DNA of 64,000 nt from Primulina eburnea (taxonomy: Eukaryota > Streptophyta > Magnoliopsida > Lamiales > Gesneriaceae): contig NC_133109.1 in assembly GCF_022965805.1 (NCBI RefSeq), forward strand, positions 4,441,869 through 4,505,868. The letters are read 5' to 3'. Under the pieces are notes generated by a model. That model was given only the letters and a program-made list of their open reading frames with translations. It was not told the DNA's origin and made no database searches. Below are positions 22,584-35,497 of the stretch, in pieces; within the stretch, counting starts at the first letter, position 1; each line of letters begins with the position of its first letter. The position numbers and the translations under genes were made by a program.

Positions 22584-23748
22584 TTACCTGCGATGACATC
22601 GTCCTGGTGCCTCCTGCGCCTGCTCCTCTGTCAGCGCAAACACCCTAGCCTGCTGTCTGGGAGGTTGACTCACTGTCTGACTACCTCCTGGTCTCTGCTG
22701 GGTCGGTGCTGATGGCGGCTGGAAGGAGTGTACTGACGTCTGTCTCTCCATCTGTGGCACTGATGCTGATGACCCGACACTCTGGGATCTCTGAGCGCCT
22801 CTCTGGGGACAAACTCTGGCAAAGTGTCCCGGTTGCCTACAGATGTTGCAGCGTCCCATAACTCCTTGACACTGTTCCGTGGCATGTCGCCCTCCGCACG
22901 AACTGCAATAAACGCCACTATAATCTGAACCCTGACCTCTCTGTCGGGATCCACTGGAGCTCGATGAACTGCTCCCTATTTTCTTAAACTGCTTACCCTT
23001 GGCCTTCAGAAATTCTTTCTTGCCACTGCTACTGCTTCCACTATCAAATCGAGGAGGAGGTGGTGGAAATGATGCGGCGGCCGGTGGCTGTCTCTGACCC
23101 TGCACACTATAGGAAGCCCCTCGCTGCCTAATCAAGCCAGCCTCTGCTCCCTTTGCCCTGTTCAGTGCATCAGAAAATGTATTGGGTCGCCCCGTGTTCA
23201 CTAAAGTGAAAATATCTGGATTCAAACCGTTTATGAACTGATCAGCTACCGCCTCGTCATTCCCTGCTACATGTGGTGCGAATCGAAGCAAGGAAGAAAA
23301 CTTGGCAACATACTCCTCGATGTTCCATTGCCCCTGTCTCAAGTTGGCAAATTCTGCCCCCTTGTCTTTGCGGTATGACACTGGAAAGAAACATTGATAA
23401 AATTCATCTTTAAACACTTTCCAAGTAATGTCAATACCTCGATGTTCTAGGGCTCGTTTCGCAGTCAGCCACCAACTCTTTGCCACGTCTTGCAACTGAT
23501 AGCCAATCAGCTTCACTCTACGTTCGTCGGTGTAGGCAAGTGATTCAAAAAGCATCTCTATGTACGTCCAGCCAACTTTCACAATCAGCTGCATTCTCAG
23601 TGCCTTTCAAAGTCGGGTGTCGGAATGACTGAAACCGCTTCAACAGAGTCTCCATTGGTGTAGCGGTCACGTCCATCTGAGTACCAGACGTACTCCCTTG
23701 TTCTGGCACTTGTCCTGCAGCTGGTTGTGGTATCCTTCTAGGCGGCAT
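22584..23748 (-). pseudogene. G3 gag, frameshifted
   Basis: Begins MPPRRIPQPAAGQVPEQG at 23748, about 240 bases after the primer site. Within the first 70 codons a frame change occurs near 23580 (ENAADCESWL continues in another frame). The gag core (KSWWLTAKRAL, RFAPHVAGNDEAVADQF) and one CCHC knuckle CNICRQPGHFARVC follow. A further frame change near 22584-22590 separates it from protease. No function is likely now. Confidence 0.92.
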
Positions 23749-23991
23749 ATCTGAATATCAAACAGATTAATACACAGTCTATATAATCTGTCTCAGCCCT
23801 CTTCTGATCATGTAACTCTGATCGAGAATCAGTTCTGATTCAGGCTTGTACAATCATATGCTGTAAATCAAATCAGATAATACAACAACACATAATATGG
23901 AAAGCAATAATCATGCTAGTATATCAAAAGCAAGGAAGATGACTCGATCTACCCCGCTCATTCTACTCTATCTCAGTCTACAGAACCTACT

Positions 23992-24003
23992 GCTCTGATA
24001 CCA
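23992..24003 (-). other. G3 primer binding site
   Basis: TGGTATCAGAGC on the minus strand, five bases inside the 5' LTR. Confidence 0.92.
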
Positions 24004-24008
24004 CCTGT

Positions 24009-25891
24009 TGTGGGGACCCAGGCTCTAACTCAATTCTTTTTGGGATTAAATGGATCTGTGAGAAAATGTGGGTCAAATTTTCGCTTTTTAACATTAATTC
24101 AAATGTATATAAACAAACACAAAGTCTGTATTTATTTATTACAACACACATAATATACATATCTCGTGTTATTCAAATTCTACAAACCAGTCTTTAAATA
24201 CATTACATTTCAAATGTACAAACTACTAGTTCATCTGCCATGCCCGAGATCACCACGCTATGTCCATCTCTCATCTCTGTCGCGACCCAGATCCTGTCCC
24301 TACCTGTTGTTATGCACACATACAGACATAACAACAGCCGGAAACTCCGGTGAGAACAAATCCCAGTATAAAACATGTATACATGCATATGCATAATAAA
24401 ATCATAAACACAATGTCATGCATGTAACATAATCATAGGTCCCATAGTCTATGAAACCAATTTATAAAATCATGCAATGCAAATCAAATAATGTCTCGAC
24501 TCAACTCGACTCTACTCTAGGGATCTCGGTGTGAATAAGACGTCATTATCTGTCACCTACCCTCCCAATCGGGGTAACTGTACGTCTTATTCCTAGACTT
24601 CGGTCGTGTCTGTATCGAATATCTACAATCGGAGGAAATCTGCTCCTATGCGTCGATACACCGAACGTCTAGTTTTGACAACTCTGTCAATGACACTTCT
24701 ATCTCAATGATTGAATATAAATCTATAAACAAAGCATGATCATATCAAAAGATTTGCATATAAATCTATAAACAAATCCAAATCAAAATCATATCAAAGA
24801 AATCAATAACAAGTCTAGTATGTGATTTTGTTGGGAAACTCCAATCAAGTCTGATTCGAGTCTTGTCTTCCCCACAATCACATGAATTATACCTTTCTTG
24901 CACAATCTGTGTTGTTGTTGAAATCTCGATGTCAAAGTCGTCGGTACAAATCTGGAATGGTAATGTATAAATGCATTTTATCAAGATCCAATCTAAAATC
25001 ATTCCCATACAACTCATATTCAATCTCGGTATAAATCAACGGCGTAACGACGTATCTCTCAATACCGATCAACTCAATACAAGATAATCAATATCCACAA
25101 TTCATCATTCTCTTCATAACATAATCTAAACTCTGAAATCTGAACATATTCACTCGTATATATGCTGAAATTCTCAAACAATCGCATATTATATCCTTTT
25201 CTCAATCTGTTTGCGAATACGCGATGCTCATAATCTCAAGAACACTATATAATCATCATATTATAATTTCCTCGACATCTAAACTTCAAACCATGCTGAA
25301 ATTAAAAGAAACTTATATATTCTTGTAGCCCTTATCGCGAGGAACTCAAATCTTAACTCGGAATGAAAATCGGATAGCTAGATCTTGCACAAGATAACTT
25401 TTAAGATGAAAGAAACCTTGTTTCTTTTTCTGAACTCTCCCTCGGTTCTCAGCTGGTGAAGGAAGAAAGAATGCAAGACAACACATCATATATGCATGGC
25501 TAGGGCAGGTGTCAGTATTTTTCACGTTACACGCACGACCGCGGGTGCGGTAACTCCAGGAGCGCGGGTGCGCTGTGCTCTCGGCAGCATTATTTTTCTA
25601 AATTCATCGACCGCGGGTGCGGTCATGTTTGCACCGCGGGTGCGGTCTCGAAATGTCAAAAACATGCACCCTACTGGACATCTACCGCGGGTGCGGTATG
25701 GCTTCGGCCTGCCTTAAAAAATTCTCATTTTTATCTTGTACTCAAAACTCTAATTTCATATCATGCATTCTTACATCTTCCGAATCTCATATTAATGACG
25801 ACTAATAAATCAAATCTCAAATCTTATATCATGCATACTCATATATTCCGAGTGTTTCGTCAATAAAGACTAATAAATCTCGAGCCTTACA
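24009..25891 (-). repeat. G3 5' LTR, uninterrupted
   Basis: 1883 bp; it shows the empty site (CACCTACCCTCCC near 24556) that dates G1 after G3. Perfect stem arms at 24304-24314 and 24327-24337. Confidence 0.94.
25538..25697 (-). promoter_or_regulatory. ACCGCGGGTGCGGT array, G3 5' LTR (five units)
   Basis: Same array as at 18726-18935 with two units fewer; the AGCGC...GCGCT compensatory unit is kept. Confidence 0.6.
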
Positions 25892-25896
25892 GCAAA

Positions 25897-26674
25897 ACAT
25901 CTCTTTCATTTAATTTAAAAAAATTACATATGAAAAAACTATAATTTATTCACTATAAATACTAATCAATTTCTACAATTATATTAAATAATTATAATTT
26001 ATAAGTTTAAAGAATGATAGCAAAGAATTCAACTGTTTTTTCATTTTTTTTATAGTGTTTTAATCAATATTGAAAATAAGTTATTTTTAAAATAATAATA
26101 CTATTTATTTTCAATAACATTTATTGTAAATTTTTTAACAAAATTAGAAAGTTATTTTTAAAATAATAATACTATTTATTTTCAATAACATTTATTGTAA
26201 ATTTTTAAACAAAATTTGAAAGATATTTAATTAATATGAAATAAAAAAAATTAATAAATGGACAGTGAGATCCATAAATAATGAAAGTTGATATTCAATG
26301 AATGTGAATGTGTATTAATAATGAGAAAATGTTAATATAATGATTATGTGGCTCGCAGACCTCATACTTTTTGAATAGATGGAAAGTTAATAACATAAAT
26401 TAATGACTACGGACGCGGACACATTTAAGACGAAAATGTAAATAGGGCTAGTTTTGTCATTGCATCTTCTTCAGGGTTTTTAATTTATCTATTTATTCAG
26501 TCTCTTCGAATCCCTTCCAAATTGCTAATCACCAAGCCGTCTCAGTTAAACCCTAGAACCCAAATCTCTCGGGTGGTAAATCCCAGCTACCGTAAGCTTT
26601 TTCTTCATTTACATATAAGTGGGTAATTTATAGATTATTTTTTTTGTATGATTTAGGATTTTTCCGTGTTAGAA
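25897..26674 (+). promoter_or_regulatory. RPL28 upstream region with telo-box
   Basis: The first part is AT-rich and holds the 72-bp duplication listed separately. The proximal part carries AAACCCTAG (26548-26556), a telo-box, which is common in plant ribosomal protein promoters. A candidate leader intron runs from GT at 26592 to AG at 26655-26656, just before the start codon. Confidence 0.55.
26079..26222. repeat. 72-bp direct duplication
   Basis: Two adjacent near-identical AT-rich units (about 26079-26150 and 26151-26222) with the block ATAATACTATTTATTTTCAA in each. Confidence 0.85.
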
Positions 26675-28844
26675 ATGGCGACAGTACCTGGCCAGCTGAT
26701 ATGGGAGATCGTGAAAAAGAATAACTGTTTCCTGGTGAAGGAATTTGGGAACGGAACCGCTGGCGTGAAATTCAGTAAGGAGCCCAATAATCTGTTTAAT
26801 GTTCACTCCTACAAGTACTCTGGTTAGTTTTTCTTTTTAAGTATTATCATTGCTAGTTAGCTGCATTTTCCGTATTTCTAGCTTTGTTCTATTCGAATTG
26901 TGATTCAGTTGTTTATTTGAATGTTGAAATGTGATTTCTGATCTGGGAAAATGTTGAGAAAAGTTCAATTGGATTTTTTTTCGTATTTCTGCAATACCTT
27001 TTTGTGGGAATTTGGTGGATTCTGTTTAGGGCAAGATTTTTTATTTTTGCAATCTTTTGTTGTCTGTAAAGTGAAAGTGAGATGAACTTGCAATATGTAT
27101 CTTGGTATTAAACGGACAACTGAGATTATTTTTATTGCCTACTTATAACCGCCGTACATTTTTTTCCGGGCACGTTCGGGTTTCATTTAAGTCTCTCTTT
27201 GTGCAATTTCAAGGTTTGATTCAGCGGTCTAATATCACGTGTCTTTTGGTTCATGCTTTGTGGAAGAATGTATTATAATGTAGTTTTTTGGTAACTTTGT
27301 CAAAGGATCTTGCTGAATTTTGAGCTTTTAAATTCTCTCTTTTTTCTTTTCTGAAAATTATAAGTTGGCTGTGTTGTGATTCTGACCATACATCTGGTTG
27401 AGTTATCATATTGAGAATGTGTTTTATTGATGCATTTATATTGGATTATGTCCACTTGATTATTATGATTTGTAGGGTTGGCGAATAAGAAAACTGTGAC
27501 CATCCAACCAGGCAAGGATCAATCAGTGTTGTTTGCAACTACGAAGACCAAGAAACAGAACAAGCCTGCCCATTTGCTTAACAAGTCTCTCATGAAGAAG
27601 GAATTCAGCCGCATGGCCAAGGCTGTATCGAATCAGGTATATGAGCCCCATTGCTAATGTGGTATTTTCTGTGCAGTTTTAATAATTTGTTTTTTGTGTT
27701 TCTGATTTGCTATGTATCTTCCTAGCAAAAATACTTTGGAGTGTGGTATTTGAATTTTTTTGGTATTACACTAGTCAAATAGGTAGCTCAATCTCTGGAT
27801 TACTATTTATTGCCTTGTAAAAAGTGCATTATGACTCTTTAGTATAGCCCTCAATTTTTTGGTATTACACTAGTCAAATAGGTAGCTCAATCTCTGGATT
27901 ACTATTTATTGCCTTGTAATAAGTGCATTATGACTCTTTAGTATAGCCCTCAATTTTTTGGTATTACCTAAGTTAATATGTATGGTTTATCTCTGCATAC
28001 TCTTTTCTGCTTCTACCCATTCTTAGGCAGTGTCAAACCTCACATATTTTTAGTGCATGAGCCACTGATTCTATTTTTGGGCTACCCGTTGGGGAATTTA
28101 ATCGAATAAGCGAGCTAGATAATCTATGTGATGACCATTATCTAATAAAAATGTTAATGATATGTTACGTGCCTGCGTTTGGGATCGTGTTATGGGTCGT
28201 TGGACAGTGAAATCTTTTCGTTCGGAGTAGAATTCCTGTCTTTTTGATTTACGCCCTTGACGACCTATGATTAGTTGAAGCGTTGGGGCTCGAGAGAACA
28301 AGAGAACCACCCGATCTTGAAAAGTAAACTTTTATTGATAATATTTTTGATGAGCATCTCTTTCTCCCAAATCCCTACATATACTAATGATGCAATCCCC
28401 CACAACTGAAAGAAAATCCTACCAAATTTAAAAGATATGCTGAAATCTCAAAAACAAGGAAATAGTAAAACAAGGAAATAATTATCTTTGCCAACTAAGG
28501 AAAAAATCTTCTTGCTCCTCAACTTTTAACCCTAAATTTCCCATGTATGAAACGTTGATACCTCTTGGGCTCGTCCTCCCCATTCTTGGGCTCTTTCTCC
28601 ACATTGTTGTCCACAGCCCCTTCTCGCGTCGTCTTCGCGGCTCGTGACAGCTGTGTTCTAAAGTTTACATAAATCATGAGTTTTACCCCTGGTTGTGTAG
28701 TAATTGAATCTCTTGCTACAGGTGGCAGATAACTATTACCGGCCCGATCTAAAGAAGGCTGCTCTTGCTAGATTGAGTGTCGTGAACAGAAGCCTTAAGG
28801 TTGCCAAGTCTGGAGTCAAGAAGAGGAACAGACAAGCTGCTTAG
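26675..28844 (+). CDS. RPL28: 60S ribosomal protein L28 (eL28)
   Basis: Structural protein of the large cytosolic ribosomal subunit. Exons 26675-26822, 27476-27636 and 28722-28844 join into 143 residues, the usual plant length. Exon 1 starts [20 protein letters not shown], exon 2 reads [15 protein letters not shown] and [15 protein letters not shown], and exon 3 [19 protein letters not shown] ending KKRNRQAA. All introns are GT-AG with phases 1 and 0. The telo-box upstream fits co-regulation with other ribosomal genes. Intron 2 (27637-28721) is long, with a duplication and a foreign-looking insert. Coding sequence is intact, so the gene is probably functional. Confidence 0.96.
27762..27959. 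repeat. 99-bp tandem duplication in RPL28 intron 2
   Basis: Two units, offset exactly 99 bases, nearly identical (both start GGTATTACACTAGTCAAATA), followed by the beginning of a third. Confidence 0.93.
28080..28665. other. Insert-like block in RPL28 intron 2
   Basis: Composition changes to a mixed, more GC-rich sequence than the surrounding intron, with no coding of note. It may be a transposon fragment; no TSD or terminal repeat was found. Confidence 0.3.
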
Positions 28845-31016
28845 GTCCAAGTAGGTAAAGACTTGTTTTACTTTGCTACATCTGAAAATGGGGTACTAGT
28901 TTTTCCTAATTCTCTCTTTTACTCAAACTTCTCATCAGGCGGATGTCATACTTTGGGGACTCAAGTGGAGACCACTATCTTTCAGGCTTATTTAATGTCT
29001 ACATTTCCCTTAGTTTGCAAGTTTTTATTGGATTTGAAATTGATGGTTTTGTCTTGGCTATTCATTGCTCAAAATATTGATTGAATCATGGAATGAGTTT
29101 GCACTTGTTTTTTATGTACTTGAGTTTTGGAGCTTACTTGGTTTCTTTGCCTGGTTTGACATTGGACGGTACATTATGCTTTGCATATAATATACACATG
29201 CACCTACAGGTATTGGTTCGGCTCGATATCTAAATACAGATCATTCATATTTTTATATATTTTTGCCATTTCTCCTGAACAACTTACCCAATGGATTTGA
29301 AGCTAGTAATTTAAATCTGTATTAACAAATCTCTTGGTTTATTTGGGTAATTCATTTGTCAATGGATTTTAAATCGTTGACTAGTAATTTTTTGGGTCAA
29401 ATTTCAGATTCATCTCATTAGGTCATTTCAAGCTTACTATTTCATATGATATTAATTATAAAACTTAGAAAAAAATTACTTTTCAACAAATTGGATAATA
29501 AAAAAATAAACTAATTAATCCACTTCTTCAAATGTTCAGTACACATTTTTCTCCCCGGTCTGTAGTCTGCTCAAAGTGTTTGCTATGTCGCAATAACACC
29601 AGTGATTTTGATTGTACCTCTTTTGCGGCTCTTTAATCACCTTTGAAGTATCTTTGCACTCCGTAAAAGCGGAATCTTATCCTACGATTGAATCGGGGGG
29701 CAAACGACTACGAAAAGAAAGTGTAATCACCCAAAAAAATGCAGAAATACGAAATTCTTAAAGAGGGAAAATGAGAATTTACCCTCAAATTGTACATGAT
29801 TATCATACTTATAGATATAAGGGATGTGGTCTTTGAAAGGTGCGAACCTTTCTTGGGCTTAATAATAAGCCTAATCATGATTCTCGTATGTAATTTAATG
29901 GGTATAAGTCCCAACTTAATTTTTTAAACGAAGTAAATAATAAAAATGAGCTGTAACCTGTGACAGGCCTCCACTCTCGAGAAAGAATGCGCAGGAGGTG
30001 TTAAAAAGAGAGGAAATTTATGGGGTAGTAAAATTCTGAGCAAATTTGTGTGCAAATTTAGATCACAAGATATGACTCTCTTTTACACCATCAACATATA
30101 TATCAACTTTCATAAAAATATGAAAAACCCACATTATCTAATAATATTGAAAAATAAAGAGAAACACTCCTGATGTAACATAGACTAACTTTCTTTTATC
30201 CAATATTTTTATGCACGTACGAATATATAAATTTTAACACTTGAATTTCTTACGTTGCATTTGGTTGGTGGACACATTTTTGTTATTTTATAGAAGTGAG
30301 ACCATAAACTTCAAATACATCGTTAGATGTTTATACAATGTCCATGTTAATTATGTTGTAATGGAAAAATGACATGTTCCAGAGGAGGAATTTATAATTT
30401 TAAAACCTCCTACTAAGTCCATGGATCCCTCTCCTTGCAAACACTACTCTAAAAATAAAACAAAATATCTGTCTTGCACCTGATCATTACAAGTTAAAGC
30501 AATGTCAAAAATTTTGTCAGCCCAAGACAACTCGTTTCACAGGGTGTAAAATATATTGTTCCTTGGCTGCAAAAAGTCCCAAAGCCATATGTTCTTTTGT
30601 TTCTTTCATGTCCCCAATCCAACATTCTAGTATGTAAACCTATGAAAGATAAAACTACAAACTTGGAAGGACGTATAATACATCCTATGATTTAAACTAC
30701 CTCTTCATTGCTCTAAAAGAGGTCTAGAGTTGAATAGCAATGATTTGGAGTACTCTGTTTTACTTTATTTCGGGGGTGCAAGTGGGAGAAAGGCTCATTA
30801 CACTGTACACATTTTTCATTCTTCAACTGAACTATTACCAAGAAAATATCATCTTTATCACACACAACTCATACAAACTACCATTTCCACACAAATAAAA
30901 CTTCAGCCAATACTTACATACACACAAGTAGGAAAGCCCTGATCAGGATCTTGAACTCGTGAAAGCAAAGAAAGTGATTGAAGAACCAACTGGTTCAACA
31001 GCTAAAAGTTTGGCTT
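28845..31016. other. Intergenic, 3' flanks of RPL28 and anoctamin gene
   Basis: Convergent 3' ends. AT-rich sequence without long or recognisable reading frames; nothing repeat-like was recognised. Confidence 0.6.
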
Positions 31017-34000
31017 CTACTCTTCTTTCTTCATCTCCTTGAAGATGTTTCCGTCAGCCGAAATGCTCCTCAAGAGTTGTTTAGAACACATTTTTTCGGC
31101 CCGAGTCACATTCTTCTTCCGAGCAGCCCTCACCCACTCTGGCTCCTGCCATTCGCAACATTTAAGAATAATACACGATTTTCTATTGAATTGTTCAAGT
31201 ATCTTGAAGAAAAAATTTGGCCATACATCGGGAACAATGCGTGAGAATCCAAATTTAATGAACAAAAGCACGTGTTCCATGACGAGGATGGCCCCCAATC
31301 CTGGAGATAAATTCCAGTTCCCTTCCTGATCATATAAGCATACCAGGAGTGCACTATTTGTACAAATGGAAGCCACGACAAGAAGCTGACAAAAATCAAT
31401 AGCAACTCCAGCTTAATAAATCAGAAAGTACTTGCAAAAGTAAGAAAAAATAGCAAAATCATGCCCGAATCCTATAAGAATGGGCGGTGAACCTACCAAG
31501 GAGGTTGTCGGCATATTTAATTTTGTTTAGCTAGAAAAACAGATTCGTGTGTGATTTCTTAGACAATGTAATGAAACAGCTCCCCTTGAAATATATTGCA
31601 TCATCGCGTGTAAATAACTTTCCAAGTCCTCCCTTGTAAGAGTATATGCTTACCTGAAATATATTTAACCAAGCTCCGATCGTGGCATCAGCCCGGGGTA
31701 TGGGCCTTCTAATCATGGCAAGCAATTTTAAGGCATCAGCCCGAATTTCTGTAATATTGTTCTGCCAGTCATCATCAAAACGCAAGACACCAATTAGTGT
31801 AAAACTTTAAAAAGTGATGTGTTGTTCATCACTTGATTAAAGGGAAGAAAATCCATCACTACCACTACTGAAAAGGTGAATCCAAGGGGGAACGCGCATG
31901 CAAACATCATGATCATCCCGAATTGCAACACTAGCTCCAGAAAATCTGCCAGAAGTCGGATTTTTATGTCTAAACATGATAATATAAGCTCAAAATATGG
32001 ACTCTCGCATAGTTATGATTTATTTATAATGGGATGAGACAAAAAATTGCATATTACCGTCAAAAAGTCCATCTTCAAGTTCTAGCCCGATACTTGCAGC
32101 ATAGGAAGCTTTAAGATATTCCTTCTCGACTCGTGGCATGGATCCCATTTTAACCTTTGATTGTCCTTTTTCATGCTTCTTGTTCCTTCAATGGAGCAAT
32201 TTATTTCTTTCATATAAAAATCAAAATAATAGTCGTCCACAAATTAATGATAATAAAAATACCTGATAGCCCGGAATTTCTTGATGCTATAAGACAAATA
32301 CGGTATTGAATTTTCAAATATATTCCCAATCACCTGAGATACAGTTCCTCGCATAAGCACAAGACACAACAGGGGAAGCTCTAGCAAAATCGGGATGGAC
32401 GAGATGTGACATACTAATCATTAGTTTATCCTATCCTTCAAACCAAACGCAGCCTAATGGATTTTCTGGGAGGCCAAATTTGCAGATTTTAGAAAATTAC
32501 ATGATATTTTTTGGCATGAGTGCGGGATAGCACTCTGGCTCCCGCTGGATTTGTCCCAAGACAAGAAAATTACAAAAAAGGAAGGAAAGAAGTCGCATGC
32601 TTTTACCTCAGACGCGACTAAACGCTGAATTAAAATTTGTCGAAGGGTCGTGAGGTTGCGGTGCAAAAGAGCGTGATAAAACAAACCGATATACGTCTGC
32701 AGAAAGTAAACACCAAACACCTGCAAAAACCAAAGCTCGTTACAATGGAGCTATATTTTGTAATCCCAAACGTGTCACCCAACTTTCTTGCTTACCTTGT
32801 ATACTAAGCTGTTTGCACTATACTCTACATTTTCATTATTTTCATATTTAACAAGCTTCATTGATATCTTGCCCCCCATTCTTGTGAAATACTGAATGGC
32901 AACAATGTAAACTGCCGTCAAACCAAACCTGGAACAAAAGGAAGTCTAAAAAAAGTTACCAAAGTAAATCTATATCTACTTATAATGAAAGAGCACCTAA
33001 GAAGTCTCTTAAGAACCATTTACTAGTGGAACTGAGGACAAGGACAATGCCCGATGAATGTATTAGCATCCATGGCACCAAAAGTAAATCAAAATTTGAA
33101 ACAAAATTTAGTGCCAATAATTCAAAATGAAAACAAGACAATGCAGTGCTTACTTCAGAAGTTCAGAGCCTATAACCTCGTATAGATGAGCATAAGCCAA
33201 TTCAAAAGGGAGCTGGAGACAAAGGATACCGATTATAACAAAGACATCATTTCTTAACCTCATCAACCATGTAAACCATTCTTCTTTTTGGAATACCGCT
33301 TTCTCTTTCAATTTATTCGTCCCTTTCTTCATGTGTTCTGTAGGAGATGATGAAGAGCTCCGATCTGTATGCCAGAACTTATATTCAGACTCTGCAGCAC
33401 CTGAATCGTAAATGTGCCATCTGCAGCATCCATGACATAATCAAGACAAGATACGGATATGAGAAGGGCAAAAAAGAAATCTGTGATAGAAAAGAACTTG
33501 TATAATACCTGTTTGACAGGGCAGAGCTTTTACGTTTCCAGAACTGGAAAAATAAGGTGGCCCATGATATCAGAGATATGAAGAAAAACGGGAGAACTAG
33601 AAATCGCAAGGACCTAGACGATGAACAAAAATCACTTGTGAGTCACAAAATTCAGTGTCTAAAGTACAAACAAACACAAATGCATGTAGATGAATAAGAT
33701 TACCCGAAATCAACCAAGTGCACAATAAGTCCTAATGTAGCTGGAAACAACATCCATTTTGTGTACATTCCAAGGAATGCAAAATACGTAGCAATCTACA
33801 GAGAAAATAAAATTCTCAGAAAAAATTTGAGAACGTTAATTTATGATGACGAAAATCAAAACCAGGCATTTAGTCTCTATGAACAGGTAATAACTATAAT
33901 TTTTTATGCTACACCGTGATACACACAGCATCTTTAAAACTGTTGAATCATACAGGTCTTATGCGAGCAACGGCAGATGCAAAAAATCAGAAGAGGAAGC

Positions 34001-35497
34001 CATCCCGAAGAACACGGAGAGGTGAACATTTTTTATTTTAGAAAAATTACATGTTAATTTTTTATTAAAAAAACAATGGTGGTGCTGTTAGTCCCACCTA
34101 CATGCTTGTCTCAGATGATCTCATGGTGATCAAGCAATTTAGTGGACACAACCAAGGTGCACCACAATCATTACCTTCACTCCATAGTATGAACAAATGT
34201 CATCAATCGGCTGTGCGGTGAAGTCCAACCAATTCATAGCCCAACTTCTCAAAAGCTGCTTCCGTTTACTTTCATCTAAAAACAATATTGACAATGTGTT
34301 TTAATGTCTGATTTTGAGAACTATGAAGGTTATAGGATCAATCAGTACCATGCAATGGAAATACTTCTTTCACAACGCCCACCGACTCCAACTTTTCAAG
34401 TAAAGATTCTCCCGGATTCCAGTGTACCTCCTTACAGTTGGATTTCATTGCTATAACATCTGTTCCTGTATTGACCTGCGAATTTTCTGCTTTAATCAGT
34501 GATTATGTTCCCTTGGTTACACATATAATAACCAATTCCTTGATCTCTCATTAGTAAATGTTACTGAAATTTAATGCATTTTGATGAAATCAAGTATTAA
34601 GTGAGACAAGCACACAACTGACTCACAATTCCATATATGATGTGATGGTAGCAATGGAATCGTTCAGACCAACCAAACAACGAACCATCGGGATGCCTAA
34701 CAAAAGCCTCGGCCTCATCCCATTCAAATTGAAAATTCATTCCTGGAAACATAATGGGTCATTCATAATTAAGGAAAAAAATAGCACATCGCACCGCTGG
34801 ATAAAGTACTGGGTAAATTTCTGGGTGAGCACTAAAAATAGATTTTGATTCACCACAGGTTCTAAATTCTAGGCTCCACCCGTACAAAGAGCAACAAGAA
34901 ATGACAGCTAACTTACCTATATGAGTCCGTTTTCGAAATCGCAGCTCAGCAGCAGCCTTTCCTAACACCTCCAACGGTGCAAGCAACTGCAAACAGGTAA
35001 AGTAATGTATTCTACAGTCGAATTTGATTCAAGCCCATAAAAGTCGCATCATACGCATACTCACAGAGTTAACAATCAAGCAGAGAATTCCATGAAATAC
35101 ATATTAACAACCATGCAGAAACTTTGGTCACATAATACAGAACCATCCAAGTTTAGGAACAAAGGATGTAAAAAACAAGAAAGCATGAAAAATTTGCGGG
35201 AGCAAAAAAAGTCATAAACAAAAGGATCAAATCAGAAAGCATTCATTCAAAGGAAAAAACACAAATGGGCACCTTCAAAAGTGGGAGAAAATAATAAAAC
35301 TCACTAACTACCTTAATGAATTCATTTTGAAGGCCAGAGACTCTTTCAACAATCAGCCCTTTCTTCCTGAGCTCGTCAGCAAGAATCTCCACACAATCAG
35401 ATGCATCATCGCCATCTTCTCCTTTATCATCACCCCATTTAGGAACCACCAGCGCTAACTCGAAAACACCCTCTTCCTCCCTCTCGTTCCCACTCAT
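31017..35497 (-). CDS. Anoctamin-like (TMEM16) membrane protein
   Basis: Member of the TMEM16 family (ion channels and lipid scramblases elsewhere), single-copy type in plants; the activity of the plant protein is not asserted here. Sixteen exons can be joined in frame into 660 residues: 35312-35497, 34917-34986, 34627-34742, 34349-34475, 34175-34275, 33704-33795, 33509-33613, 33154-33420, 32796-32928, 32607-32720, 32263-32333, 32058-32185, 31869-31945, 31654-31761, 31227-31385, 31017-31145. The N-terminal cytosolic part ([20 protein letters not shown]) is followed by [18 protein letters not shown] and hydrophobic segments near 203-228, 235-257, 325-350, 508-530 and 566-600. [15 protein letters not shown] and [10 protein letters not shown] near the C-terminus are family signatures. 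All splice sites are GT-AG. The join of exons 13 and 14 is the least certain. Confidence 0.9.
31146..31226 (-). other. In-frame 81-nt intron of the anoctamin gene
   Basis: GTATGG...GGCAG lies between VPD and EPEWVRA. It is 27 codons long with no stop, so retention would only add 27 residues. Confidence 0.7.

Larger units (their letters stand above)
3679..25891 (-). mobile_element. Ty3/Gypsy LTR retrotransposon G3 (outermost, interrupted)
   Basis: Minus-strand chromovirus-like element bounded by TG...CA LTRs and a perfect TSD GCAAA (3674-3678 and 25892-25896). Its 5' LTR is 24009-25891. Its 3' LTR is split into 3679-4230 and 17744-19129 by nested element G1. Internal region 19130-24008 carries a Met-tRNA-type primer site, gag and pol with several stops and frame changes, and a polypurine tract. 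LTR ends (TGTAAGG...CCCCACA on the minus strand) match those of G1 and G2, so all three belong to one broad lineage, probably Tekay-like given the chromodomain-like tail. It is coding-dead but structurally complete. Confidence 0.93.

Noticed and set aside
31130..31405. Alternative frames over the last anoctamin exons
   Set aside because: Shadows of the real exons; only the model frame carries family motifs.
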